DNA from: Mucilaginibacter pineti
GTDB taxonomy: Bacteria > Bacteroidota > Bacteroidia > Sphingobacteriales > Sphingobacteriaceae
NCBI RefSeq assembly: GCF_900101875.1
Contig: NZ_FNAI01000003.1
Coordinates: 434,001-498,000, forward strand
Reading direction: 5' to 3'
DNA length: 64,000 nucleotides
Of this stretch, positions 35,761-45,560 are shown piece after piece. Under the pieces are notes generated by a model. That model did not search any database. It was not told the origin of the DNA and saw nothing but the letters and a program-made list of their open reading frames with translations. How positions within the stretch are numbered: the first letter of the stretch is position 1; the number at the start of each line of letters is the position of its first letter. Position numbers and translations under genes: made by a program.

Positions 35761-36530
35761 GAATTGATATTGCAAGATATTAAAATTAATAGGTTTGCAA
35801 TAACATTTAATGAATTTGTAAAGCGCTTGCCCTGGTATTAAGCAGATTATTGTGTATGATTAAATAAGTGAAGCCCTTCACAAAAAGATCACGTGTTTTC
35901 GCAGGCAGCTTTAGCACTCCTTGTAAGCCAATGTTTACCGTTTTACCTCCATTTAATCCACCGAAAATTATTATCGAATGCGGAACCGGCATCTTCCCTT
36001 TTGATTAATGCAAAATCCGGGGCCGACGAATTAAAAGTTGTTGGATACGGGTTGGTTTTATATAAATTAAATAGTAATCTGTTGTAGTACAGTGATTTAA
36101 TCGCATGTTGTTTGATGGTGGTTTTTGTCAGACAGAGAGGGATAGTTGTTTTATCGCGTTAATTTAGCTTTGACTAACCATTTATACCTGCTGAATTGCA
36201 GGGCCTTACAGGCGATACAAGAATATTATAAAATGCATTTTATTTAAAGTACTATTATTTAGTAGCTGCATTATCAAAAAACATAAACCTTTTATCAAAA
36301 AGGACATATGATAGTGTGGTTTGGTAAAGAAGTAATAATGGCTGATTGGCTATGTTTGATTTACTAATTAATATTCACCTGGCTAAGTAATTGTAAGTAA
36401 ATCAAGTGGTTATTTGTTAACAAACAGTTATTTATTATTTAAGCATTGATGATTAAAAATCATCCAAAACCTGAAACCGATTGGCGTCGTCATTAAACGT
36501 TGCTTCACAATTTCAAATGAAAAAGATACT
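35761..36530. other. Gene-free AT-rich region before the sigma factor gene
   Basis: I see no credible gene in these 770 bases. Short open frames around 35807-36087 on both strands lack family resemblance. A 7-bp inverted repeat (GATGATT / AATCATC, 36448-36464) lies 67 bases before the sigma factor start and may be part of its promoter region. Confidence 0.45.
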
Positions 36531-37133
36531 ATGAGTTCTTCTCTTAACAACCCGGATAAAGAGCTTACTGCATTGCTGAAAACTGGAAATGTTCTTGCAT
36601 TTACCCAGTTGTATCATAAATATAGTCCTAAAATGTACGCCAACATGTTTAAGATGGTGAAGGACAAGGAAGTTGTGGAAGAGATGGTTCAGGTTTTATT
36701 TTCACGCATTTGGCAACAGCGTGAAACAATAAGCTATGAGCGCGATTTTTCGGCTTATTTGTACCGGGCGGGATCGCACCTGGTGTGTGATTTTTATAGA
36801 AAGCTGGAAAGCGACAGAAAAATGACGACTCAATTTAAGTCGACAATCATAGATCATTATTCTCACATCGAGGAAAAAATATTTTTTCAGGAAAGCGAAA
36901 ACCTCCTGGAACAAGCACTGGCCGAGCTTTCGCCCCAACAGCGCCAGGTTTATCAGCTCTGTAAGCTTGATGGGTTTAGCTATAAAGAAACTGCCTCAAA
37001 ACTTGGCATATCGCCTCATACGGTAAAAGAATATCTTTGTAAAGCAAAAAACACCGTAAAATCGTACATGGTTAAAAACATGGAAATTGTTACATTTTTG
37101 ATGTTTTGTTTTTGCATAGTTTTACCCTATTAA
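36531..37133 (+). CDS. ECF (FecI-like) RNA polymerase sigma factor
   Basis: A 200-residue extracytoplasmic-function sigma factor. Region 2 (residues 22-90) has FTQLYHKYSPKMYANMFKMV, VVEEMVQVLFSRIWQQRE and FSAYLYRAGSHLVCDFYRK. Region 4 (130-182) has LSPQQRQVYQLCKLDGFSYK and LGISPHTVKEYL. It ends with a hydrophobic tail (MEIVTFLMFCFCIVLPY) often seen in this Bacteroidota group. The FecR-type anti-sigma gene follows after 86 bases, then an STN-domain SusC, so this is the sigma part of a trans-envelope signalling loop activated by ligand binding at the outer membrane. Confidence 0.92.
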   Translation: MSSSLNNPDKELTALLKTGNVLAFTQLYHKYSPKMYANMFKMVKDKEVVEEMVQVLFSRIWQQRETISYERDFSAYLYRAGSHLVCDFYRKLESDRKMTTQFKSTIIDHYSHIEEKIFFQESENLLEQALAELSPQQRQVYQLCKLDGFSYKETASKLGISPHTVKEYLCKAKNTVKSYMVKNMEIVTFLMFCFCIVLPY

Positions 37134-37219
37134 TTGGTGCACAGTTTTTAATTCGATTGATTGAGCCCCCCATTTTTATTTTAATTACGTCTTTAGTACA
37201 ATAGTATAACTGCTGATAG

Positions 37220-38461
37220 ATGAACTACAGGGAATTATCACTTCTTTTTGAAAAACTGGTAAAAAATGAATGCACCGAAAAGGAAGCAGATCAGCTATTG
37301 GAATTGCTGTCAGACAGGTCCTATGATGGTTTTTTCCGCCAGTTGGCCGAAGAGCAATTAAAGCAAACCGAGTACGACCCAACAACAGATGAAGTATCCG
37401 GAGAATTGCTGAACCGGCAATTGGAGGCTATTTTAAATGCCGATCAACCGTCAAAAAAAGTCAACAAAAAAAATGTATGGCAGCTGCATAGATGGTATAT
37501 AGCTGCCGGCATGCTATTGTTCCTTGCTATCGGCGCTTATGTTTTTAAAAAGGATACATCAAAAGAACTGCTAACTGATAACCATCAGCAAAAAATTTCT
37601 GCTGGAGGTAATAAGGCTGTTTTGATATTGAGTAATGGTAAAAGAATTAATTTGGCAGATGCCGCTAATGGAGCTATAGCCGCCCAGGCTAACTTCACCA
37701 TAAAAAAAACAAAGGAAGGGATGATAGTTTATCAGGCAAATGCTGCTTCTGAAACCACCGATCCTGCCACAGACCAACCCTTATTTAACACCATCACCAC
37801 GCCCGATGGAGGCCAATACCAAGTGGTGCTTCCCGATGGATCAAAGGTTTGGCTAAATGCTGCATCATCCATAAAATTTCCAACACGTTTTGCGTCAAAT
37901 GAACGCTTGGTTGAGTTAACCGGTGAGGCTTATTTTGAGGTGGTTAAAGTTTTGGCCCATAAAGAGAAAGTAAATAAAACCGGAAAACTCCCCTTTGTTG
38001 TTTTAAGTAACCGGCAAAGAATAGAGGTATTGGGTACCAGGTTTAATGTAAACGATTACCACGAAGAGAATAGCGTGAAGACTACTTTGCTTGAAGGGTC
38101 CGTAAAAGTTAATGCATTAACGGGTGATGACCAGCATGCCGCCATTAATGCGGTGATGTTGAAACCAGGGCAACAGTCAGATCTGGATCGTAGTAATTTT
38201 AAGGTAAGTGCGGCTGATACTGCCGCAGCTACGGCATGGAAAAATGGTTTCTTTCAGTTTGATAATGAAGATATTCATGTTGTAATGCGAAAGATTAGCA
38301 GGTGGTATAATATTGAAGTGGATTACCAGGGAGATATGCGCGGCAAGAGTTTTTCTGGTGTAATATCAAAATATACCAACGTAACCGAAGTGCTGAAGAT
38401 GCTGCAGTTAACCGAAAGTGTTAGTTTTACCATAAAGGGCCATAAGATTACCGTTTCTTAA
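37220..38461 (+). CDS. FecR family anti-sigma factor
   Basis: A 413-residue single-span inner-membrane protein. The cytoplasmic N-terminus (residues 1-90) should bind the sigma factor; one transmembrane helix lies at about 92-109 (WYIAAGMLLFLAIGAYVF). The periplasmic FecR domain includes TPDGGQYQVVLPDGSKVWLN, SIKFPTRF, LTGEAYFEV and VLGTRFNVNDY. The C-terminal DUF4974-like domain (FDNEDIHVVMRKISRWYNIE, then FSGVISKYTNVTEVLKML) resembles an STN fold and should contact the SusC N-terminus. It transmits occupancy of the SusC downstream to the sigma factor. Confidence 0.93.
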   Translation: MNYRELSLLFEKLVKNECTEKEADQLLELLSDRSYDGFFRQLAEEQLKQTEYDPTTDEVSGELLNRQLEAILNADQPSKKVNKKNVWQLHRWYIAAGMLLFLAIGAYVFKKDTSKELLTDNHQQKISAGGNKAVLILSNGKRINLADAANGAIAAQANFTIKKTKEGMIVYQANAASETTDPATDQPLFNTITTPDGGQYQVVLPDGSKVWLNAASSIKFPTRFASNERLVELTGEAYFEVVKVLAHKEKVNKTGKLPFVVLSNRQRIEVLGTRFNVNDYHEENSVKTTLLEGSVKVNALTGDDQHAAINAVMLKPGQQSDLDRSNFKVSAADTAAATAWKNGFFQFDNEDIHVVMRKISRWYNIEVDYQGDMRGKSFSGVISKYTNVTEVLKMLQLTESVSFTIKGHKITVS

Positions 38462-38951
38462 TATCCGCTCACAATCTTTTTCATTTAGCAACGCGTGCAG
38501 CTTAATTTACTATAGCTGTTAATGGGCAACTGTTCAGTTTGCGCCATTTAATCCCGGTATATCGGGCTGGAATTTGCTATTTCGTTTGCTTCCTATCTGT
38601 TGGGGTAACACCTTAAATACCAGCCCTTGTTAATATGTAATATTAATATTCAATTAATAAAAAATCAATCCCCCCTTTTTTTTACGACGTCCGTCTTTAC
38701 AACAACCAATACTAAAATGAGCTGTATGGCATCCTGTTTTTCAATAAAACAAAGAGGAAGCTGTAAGCGGGTTTTCATTTAAGGATAACAATAACCTGCC
38801 TAAACAATGAAAGGAGAAGAAATATGAATTAACCTTACTAAGCTTTAAGGAAAAACAAAACCAGGAGTGCTTGCTACACCCCTGGCCAACGTTGGCCTAT
38901 TGAAATCATTCCCGTTAAAGAACAACTTTCATTTCATAAACCTAATCTCAA
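38462..38951. other. Leader/promoter region of the STN-SusC operon
   Basis: No protein gene is evident in 490 bases between the anti-sigma gene and SusC. It presumably carries the promoter read by the ECF sigma factor. A pair of overlapping hairpins (38861-38897) sits 54 bases before the SusC start codon. Confidence 0.5.
38861..38897 (+). promoter_or_regulatory. Two overlapping hairpins in the SusC leader
   Basis: CCAGG-A-GTG (38861-38869) pairs with CAC-C-CCTGG (38877-38885), with one mismatch. The perfect 14-bp palindrome GGCCAACGTTGGCC (38884-38897) shares its first two bases with that stem, so the two structures cannot both be complete. This is the geometry of an alternative-structure leader or of a dimeric protein site. 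Confidence 0.45.
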
Positions 38952-41900
38952 ATGTATAAAACTTATACGGCATTTTGTTGCGGCATAAACTCCCGCATAA
39001 TGCTCAAATTCATCAAGATAATGAAGCTTACCATTATTTTATTAATTGCCACACTTTTACAGGTCAGCGCAGCCAGTTACGGGCAAAAAGTGAACCTGAC
39101 GGTAAAAGAAGCAACACTCGAAAATATTTTGAAAGAGATAAAGGCCCAAACCGGCTTTAATATCCTTTACAATCCAAATTCGTTGAAAGAAGCCAAATTA
39201 ATTAACCTGGATCTTAAAAATGCGTCTGTTGACTATGCGCTGCAAAAATGTTTTGAAGGACAACCGGTTACTTATCTTATTGAACAACAAACTATTATTG
39301 TTAAGAAGAAGTCTGCAAGGGCGGTTTTTAAGGAAATCGCCGCAGAGATCCCAAAAATTGCGGTAACGGGAACAGTGAGGGATTCAACGGGTACTTTACC
39401 CGGTGTAACTATAAAGGTTAAAGGTACCGGCTTAGGAACAAAAACCGATGCGAACGGAAAGTTTGTTTTAGATGTGCCGGATAACAACGCGGTACTGGTA
39501 TTTTCTTTTGTTAGTTATACTACCCAAGAAGTGCCTGTAGATGGTAAAACTGTTATTAATGTAACGCTAAAAGCTGCCGACAATGCATTAGGTGAGGTAG
39601 TGGTTGTAGCTTTCGGTACACAAAAGAAAACCGATCTGGTTGGTTCGGTAACTTCTATTAAGGTTTCTGAGCTTAAAATACCATCAAGTAACCTGACAAC
39701 TGCTTTGGCAGGTCGTGCTGCGGGCTTAATTGCATTTCAGCGTAGTGGCGAGCCGGGTAGGGATAATGCAGACTTCTTTATTCGTGGTGTTACAACGTTC
39801 GGTTATAAAAATAACCCATTAATACTAATTGATGGAATGGAATTGAGCACAACAGACCTTGCCCGTTTACAACCAGACGATATTGCCAGTTTCTCTATCT
39901 TAAAAGATGCTACCTCAACCGCAGTATATGGCGCGCGCGGAGCCAACGGGGTAATTTTGGTAACCACTAAACAAGGTAAGGTGGGCAAAGCCCAAATTGC
40001 GTTTCGGTTAGAAAATTCGGTATCAACTTCAGTAAGGGATATTGAATTGGCCGATCCCGTTACTTACATGAAACAATCTAACGAAGCTATATTAACGCGT
40101 AACCCGTTGGGTATAACCCTGTATAGCGACGAGAAGATTGCAAACACCGCTGCAGGACTAAACCCTATTATATACCCGGCTAACGATTGGAAAAAGCAGA
40201 TTTTTAAAAATTACACCATGAACCAGCGTGCAAACTTAAATGTAAGCGGGGGAGGGGATGTTGCAAAATACTTTATTTCAGGATCTATAAATAAGGATAA
40301 TGGTATGCTGAAAGTAGATCACCGGAACAACTTTAATAACAATATTGATTTAACAAGTTATTCCCTTCGATCTAACATTACGGTTAATCTTACTAAAACT
40401 ACCGAAATGATTGTCCGTTTAAGCGGCAACTTTGACGATTATACCGGTCCTTTAGATGGCGGAGCGGAAATGTACAGAAAAGTAGTACGCTCAAACCCGG
40501 TGTTATTCCCTCAATATTATCCCATTGATGCTGATCATGCCTTTGTAAAACACATCATGTATGGAAATTATGACCAGGGTCAATATATAAACCCTTACGC
40601 AGATATGACCAAGGGCTATATGAACTCTTCAAGGTCGTTGATGCTGGCACAGTTAGAAGCCAAACAGGACCTGGCAAGTTTAACAGATGGCCTTACTTTA
40701 AGTGCCATGATGAATATCAACCGCACCTCATATTTTGATGTGAGAAGGGCCTACAATCCATACTTATATACGCTTACCGGGTATGATCCGGTTGCCAATA
40801 CTTATTTCATAAAAAACATTAACGAAACCACCGCAACAGAATACCTGGATTATAACCAGGGAGGCAGAGAACTTAACTCTACTTTTTACGCGCAAGCGAT
40901 GTTGAGTTATAACCATCAATTTAAAAAGCACGGCTTTAGTGGTTTGCTGGTATACATGATGCAAAATAACATCAGCGCAAATGCCCCTGATCTTCAGCAA
41001 TCCCTTCCATTCAGGAACATAGGATTATCGGGCAGGGCAACCTACAATTACGATAGCCGCTATTATGTTGAATATAACTTTGGTTACAACGGTTCAGAAC
41101 GCTTTTCCCAAAAACACCGTTTTGGTTATTTCCCATCTGCCGGTATCGCCTGGAGTATATTTAATGAAAAATTCTTCGAAGACATTAAACCGGTTGTTAA
41201 CAATCTTAGGCTAAGGGCTACTTATGGCTTTATCGGAAACGATGCAATTGGGTCACCGGCAGATCGTTTCTTTTACCTCTCTAATGTTAATATGAACGCG
41301 AATTACAGAGGCGCTACTTTTGGAAATGGTCAAGGTGCAAACACTTATTTAAATGGTGTTGATATTTCCCGGTATGCCAATGACGATATTACATGGGAAC
41401 GATCAACAAAAACAAATCTCGCGCTTGAAATTGGACTTTTCAATAAGTTAAAGATAACCGCCGAGGTTTATTCCGAAAAACGTAAGAACATCCTCATGTC
41501 GCGTGCATCCATCCCGGTTACCATGGGTTTAACGGCCGATGTAAGGTCAAATGTGGGTGAGGCTTCAGGAAAAGGAACTGATATTTCTATAGAGTATCAA
41601 CAAAATGTAGGCAAGGATTTTTGGTTTTCGGCTACGGGAAACTTTACCTATGCAAAGAGCAAATACACCGTTTACGAAGAACCTGTTTATGACGAAAAAT
41701 ACCGCAGCCGTATAGGGCACCCTATTTTTCAGGAGTACGGATATATTGCCGAGCGGTTGTTTGTTGACGATGCAGAAGCATTAAACTCTCCTAAGCAAAA
41801 TTTTGGACCCTACGGTGGCGGAGATATTAAATATACTGATATAAACCGCGATGGCCAGATTACCGAAGCAGATCGTGTGCCCATTGGCAATCCAAGATTA

Positions 41901-42380
41901 CCGGAAATAGTTTATGGGTTTGGATTTTCAAGCGGTTATAAAAACTTTGATTTTTCGGCTTTTTTCCAGGGATTGGCAAATGAATCGTTTTGGATTGATG
42001 CCAACAGCACATCACCCTTTAACAATCAAACCCAATTACTAAAAGCTTATGCCGATAGCCATTGGTCTGAGGATTCGCGTGATGTTTATGCACTTTGGCC
42101 AAGGTTAAGTCCGGATATTAATAACAACAATAACCAAACAAGTACCTGGTTCATGCGCGATGGTTCGTTTTTACGCCTCAAGCAAGTTGAACTTGGCTAT
42201 AAGCTTCCTCAAAGTATACAGAAAAGCCTGCACCTCTCTAATTTCAGGGTTTATGTAAATGCGAGTAACCTGCTCAACTTCAGCAAATTTAAGTTATGGG
42301 ATGTGGAAATGGGCGGCGATGGCCTTGGTTATCCCATTCAACGCGTGTTTAATGTTGGTTTAAACATGTCAATAAGGTAA
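38952..42380 (+). CDS. SusC/RagA TonB-dependent transporter with STN signalling domain
   Basis: A 1142-residue outer-membrane transporter and signal transducer. The signal peptide core is MKLTIILLIATLLQVSAASYGQ, so translation could also begin at this Met (codon 24). An STN domain follows (about 46-118: VNLTVKEATLENILKEIKAQ, then GFNILYNPNSL and YLIEQQTIIVKKK). Next come the carboxypeptidase-regulatory-like domain (VTGTVRDSTGTLPGVTIKVK), the junction GEVVVVAFGTQKKTD, a plug with LAGRAAGLIAFQ, PLILIDGMEL and ILKDATSTAVYGARGANGV, and the barrel. The STN domain talks to the FecR protein upstream. It heads an operon with SusD and two lipoproteins. Confidence 0.95.
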   Translation: MYKTYTAFCCGINSRIMLKFIKIMKLTIILLIATLLQVSAASYGQKVNLTVKEATLENILKEIKAQTGFNILYNPNSLKEAKLINLDLKNASVDYALQKCFEGQPVTYLIEQQTIIVKKKSARAVFKEIAAEIPKIAVTGTVRDSTGTLPGVTIKVKGTGLGTKTDANGKFVLDVPDNNAVLVFSFVSYTTQEVPVDGKTVINVTLKAADNALGEVVVVAFGTQKKTDLVGSVTSIKVSELKIPSSNLTTALAGRAAGLIAFQRSGEPGRDNADFFIRGVTTFGYKNNPLILIDGMELSTTDLARLQPDDIASFSILKDATSTAVYGARGANGVILVTTKQGKVGKAQIAFRLENSVSTSVRDIELADPVTYMKQSNEAILTRNPLGITLYSDEKIANTAAGLNPIIYPANDWKKQIFKNYTMNQRANLNVSGGGDVAKYFISGSINKDNGMLKVDHRNNFNNNIDLTSYSLRSNITVNLTKTTEMIVRLSGNFDDYTGPLDGGAEMYRKVVRSNPVLFPQYYPIDADHAFVKHIMYGNYDQGQYINPYADMTKGYMNSSRSLMLAQLEAKQDLASLTDGLTLSAMMNINRTSYFDVRRAYNPYLYTLTGYDPVANTYFIKNINETTATEYLDYNQGGRELNSTFYAQAMLSYNHQFKKHGFSGLLVYMMQNNISANAPDLQQSLPFRNIGLSGRATYNYDSRYYVEYNFGYNGSERFSQKHRFGYFPSAGIAWSIFNEKFFEDIKPVVNNLRLRATYGFIGNDAIGSPADRFFYLSNVNMNANYRGATFGNGQGANTYLNGVDISRYANDDITWERSTKTNLALEIGLFNKLKITAEVYSEKRKNILMSRASIPVTMGLTADVRSNVGEASGKGTDISIEYQQNVGKDFWFSATGNFTYAKSKYTVYEEPVYDEKYRSRIGHPIFQEYGYIAERLFVDDAEALNSPKQNFGPYGGGDIKYTDINRDGQITEADRVPIGNPRLPEIVYGFGFSSGYKNFDFSAFFQGLANESFWIDANSTSPFNNQTQLLKAYADSHWSEDSRDVYALWPRLSPDINNNNNQTSTWFMRDGSFLRLKQVELGYKLPQSIQKSLHLSNFRVYVNASNLLNFSKFKLWDVEMGGDGLGYPIQRVFNVGLNMSIR

Positions 42381-42433
42381 CACCATTTAGGCACAATTTA
42401 TTTACACCTGTTAAATTCATAAACACACATATT

Positions 42434-44320
42434 ATGAGAAAATATATAATAATCGGAACGTGCATATTGCTCTTTTTAACAGCAATTACGTCCTGCAAAA
42501 AGTTTTTAGATGTAGTTCCCGATAATGTGGCCACTATAGATAATGCGTTTACCATGCGTACGCAGGCCATGAAGTTTTTATTTACCTGTTACTCCTTTAT
42601 GCCAAAAAATGGCCAATTGGGTGATGATCCGGCAATAGTTGGTGGCGATGAGCTATGGGAAATTCCTGAAAGGGGCGCTTATTTGGATATGGCCAAAGGC
42701 TTTCAAAGTAAGGTAGGCCCGCTGGGCGATAGGTTTCAGTCAATGTACCAGGGAATCAGAGATTGCAATATTTTTCTTGAAAACATTGAGAAAGTACCCG
42801 ATATGCAGGAAACAGAGCGTCGTCGCTGGATTTCTGAAGTGAAATTCCTTAAAGCCTATTACCATTTCAATTTAGTTAGGATGTACGGACCTATCCCGCT
42901 AATCAAAACTAACCTGCCTATATCGGCAGATGTAAACCAGGTAAAGGTTGTTCGTGATCCTGTAGATTCTTGTTTTAGTTACATTGCACAGCTTCTTGAC
43001 GAGGCCGCACCGGCACTGCCGTTAACAATCATCAGCCCAACTACCGAAGCAGGACGCATTACCCGGCCAATTGCATTATCCTTAAAAGCTAAGGTATTGG
43101 TTACAGCAGCCAGTCCGTTATTTAATGGCAATACAGATCAGGCCAGCTTAAAAAATCCGAACGGAACGCAGCTGTTTAACACTACTTTTTCAAAAGTTAA
43201 ATGGGATTCTGCGGCTACGGCCTGTAAAAGAGCCATAGATGTCTGCGAGTCGGCCGGTATAAAACTGTACGTTTATAATCCTGCCTTTCAGCAATTTACG
43301 CTTACAGATACCATTAAAACACAGTTAAGCATAAGAAACGCTGTTACAGAGAAATGGAACAGCGAGATCATCTGGGCCAATACCCAGGCCAACACCGGCG
43401 ATTTACAACGATTGGTATCCAGCTGGTGGGATCCTTTATACCTTGACGGGGTTATTACAAGGGGTGAACTATCGCCTCCTTTAAAAATTGCCGAAATGTT
43501 TTATACTGGTAATGGCGTACCTATCGACGAAGATAAAACATGGGATTATAGCGGGCGTTATGCCTTACGTACTGCCGAAGATGCCGATAAATTGTACATA
43601 CGCAAAGGTTACACTACTGCCGCGCTGCATTTTGACAGGGAACCAAGGTTTTACGCAGATCTGGGCTTTGACGGAGGGGTTTATTATGGCCAGGGCCGTT
43701 TTGATGATAAAAAACCTACGGACTTATTTTATTTAGAAGGCAAATTTAAACAGCGGAATGGTAAAGGCAAATATGGTTATAATACCATAACCGGATATAA
43801 CCTTAAAAAACTGATAAACTTTCAGAATACCATCAATTCATCAAACGATTATTCGGTTGTTGACTATCCTTATCCTATAATGCGTTTATCTGATCTGTAT
43901 TTATTGTATTCTGAAGCGTTGAACGAATCAGAAGGACCGTCGCCGGAGGTAAACAAATACATTGATTTAGTTAGGAAACGTGCCGGTTTAGGTACCGTGG
44001 CATCATCGTGGACAAATTTCTCCACTAATCCGGTAAAATTTCAAAATCAGGATGGTATGCGTGCTATTATTCACCAGGAACGCCTTATCGAACTGGCTTT
44101 CGAGTCGCAACGGTTATGGGATCTTCGCCGCTGGAAAGAATCTGCTAAAGAGTTAAACAACCCTATTAAAGGCTGGGATCTTTCACAAACAACTGCCATA
44201 TCCTATTACCGGATTACGGTGCTTTATAACCAAACGTTTGGGGCAAAAGATTACTTCTGGCCCATTGCCGAGGGCAACATGACGGCTAACAGAAATTTGG
44301 TTCAAAACTTAGGCTGGTAA
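42434..44320 (+). CDS. SusD/RagB family nutrient-binding lipoprotein
   Basis: A 628-residue SusD-like lipoprotein. Lipobox cysteine C21 (LTAITSC) is followed by KKFLDVVPDNVATIDNAF. Helical-repeat motifs are FLKAYYHFNLVRMYGPIPLI and the C-terminal set MRLSDLYLLYSEALNE, YIDLVRKRAGLG and QERLIELAFESQRLWDLRRW. It lies 53 bases after its SusC and 23 before the first discoidin-like lipoprotein. Its large size suggests extra surface loops; the ligand is unknown. Confidence 0.95.
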   Translation: MRKYIIIGTCILLFLTAITSCKKFLDVVPDNVATIDNAFTMRTQAMKFLFTCYSFMPKNGQLGDDPAIVGGDELWEIPERGAYLDMAKGFQSKVGPLGDRFQSMYQGIRDCNIFLENIEKVPDMQETERRRWISEVKFLKAYYHFNLVRMYGPIPLIKTNLPISADVNQVKVVRDPVDSCFSYIAQLLDEAAPALPLTIISPTTEAGRITRPIALSLKAKVLVTAASPLFNGNTDQASLKNPNGTQLFNTTFSKVKWDSAATACKRAIDVCESAGIKLYVYNPAFQQFTLTDTIKTQLSIRNAVTEKWNSEIIWANTQANTGDLQRLVSSWWDPLYLDGVITRGELSPPLKIAEMFYTGNGVPIDEDKTWDYSGRYALRTAEDADKLYIRKGYTTAALHFDREPRFYADLGFDGGVYYGQGRFDDKKPTDLFYLEGKFKQRNGKGKYGYNTITGYNLKKLINFQNTINSSNDYSVVDYPYPIMRLSDLYLLYSEALNESEGPSPEVNKYIDLVRKRAGLGTVASSWTNFSTNPVKFQNQDGMRAIIHQERLIELAFESQRLWDLRRWKESAKELNNPIKGWDLSQTTAISYYRITVLYNQTFGAKDYFWPIAEGNMTANRNLVQNLGW

Positions 44321-44343
44321 CGCACACTCAATTAAACAGAAAA

Positions 44344-45528
44344 ATGAAAAAATTATATTTTATCGGAGGATTGTTCATCGCCCTTTTATGGTGCGGCTGT
44401 TCAAAAGAAGGAAGGTTAGATTTTGTAGATTCCAGTTTGCCCGCCCCGGCACAAATCAGTGCAGTAAAGGTTGACCCAACCCCAGGGGGAGGCATCCTAA
44501 CCTATACGCTTCCTGCAGATGGGAATTTAGCTTACGTAAAGGCCGTATATGAAATACAGCCGGGTGTTTTCAGAGAAGCAAAATCATCAAGATATACAGA
44601 TACACTGCGTTTGGTGGGTTTTGGCGATACTTTAAAACATTCCGTGAAGATATACAGCGTGGGGAATAACGAAAAGATCTCTGAGCCCATTTCAGTTGAT
44701 GTGATACCAAAAACGCCGCCTGTTAGGTCGGTATTTAAAACATCAAATTTTACGGAAACATTTGGTGGTGTAAACGTATCATTTAAAAACCCCGATAAGG
44801 CAGATTTGGCAATAGTGGTATTGAGGGATACAACCGGTAACAACAACTGGGTAACCGTAAGAACTTTTTATACAGCAGCCACAGCCGGTAACTTTGCTGC
44901 CCGTGGATTTGAATCCAAACCCCAAAAATTCGCAGTATTTCTTCGCGACCGCTGGAATAACAAATCAGATACATTGATTAAAACACTCACCCCGAAATTT
45001 GAGATCGAAATTCCGAAAAATACCTTCAGTAAATTGGTGCTTCCTACCGATCAGACTGAACTTGCTGACCCGGGTTTTAACATTGAAAATATATGGAACG
45101 GGCTGGCAGACAGGCGCATTTATGCTTCATCAAATGCCTCATCACTTCCACAGTGGATCACCATTGATCTGGGCAAAAAGGTATTGCTAAGCAGGTTTAA
45201 ACAGTGGATGGAACCTAATGACCATTGTTATACAGGATCTGGGTTAAAAAACTTTGAACTATGGGGTTCAAACTCTCCGGATCCGGATGGCGGATGGACG
45301 CAGTGGAGCCTGTTGGGAAGTTTTACAACATTTAAACCATCGGGCTTGCCTTTGGGCCAAAAAACTAATGAAGATATCAACTACGCTACCAACCTGGGGG
45401 CCGATTTTAATTTCGATGTTCAGCCGCCTGCGGTGCGCTACCTGCGTTTAAAATCATTAGAAACATATAGTAGCCCCGGGCAGGTTGTAATCATGGAGAT
45501 GACTTTCTTTGGCCAAATAGTACAATAG
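44344..45528 (+). CDS. Surface lipoprotein with DUF4959-DUF5126-DUF5000 (discoidin-like) modules
   Basis: A 394-residue lipoprotein (C19, LWCGC). Two Ig-like modules come first: residues 30-125 (APAQISAVKVDPTPGGGILT, a DUF4959-type start) and 126-220 (DUF5126-like). A C-terminal discoidin-type domain (225-390) follows, recognisable from NIWNGLADRRIYAS, QWITIDLGKKVLLSRFKQW, KNFELWGSN and RYLRLKSLE. In Bacteroidota such proteins follow SusD and bind glycans at the surface, in the SusE/SusF role. Family numbers are from memory; the architecture itself is clear. Confidence 0.82.
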   Translation: MKKLYFIGGLFIALLWCGCSKEGRLDFVDSSLPAPAQISAVKVDPTPGGGILTYTLPADGNLAYVKAVYEIQPGVFREAKSSRYTDTLRLVGFGDTLKHSVKIYSVGNNEKISEPISVDVIPKTPPVRSVFKTSNFTETFGGVNVSFKNPDKADLAIVVLRDTTGNNNWVTVRTFYTAATAGNFAARGFESKPQKFAVFLRDRWNNKSDTLIKTLTPKFEIEIPKNTFSKLVLPTDQTELADPGFNIENIWNGLADRRIYASSNASSLPQWITIDLGKKVLLSRFKQWMEPNDHCYTGSGLKNFELWGSNSPDPDGGWTQWSLLGSFTTFKPSGLPLGQKTNEDINYATNLGADFNFDVQPPAVRYLRLKSLETYSSPGQVVIMEMTFFGQIVQ

Positions 45529-45560
45529 GTATTTTACTTAATTACTCATAAAATCATATT

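Noticed and set aside
35807..36087. Two short opposing open frames (about 60 codons each)
   Set aside because: One contains KVVGYG, recalling a SusC plug junction, but nothing around it fits, and neither frame resembles a family; treated as chance.
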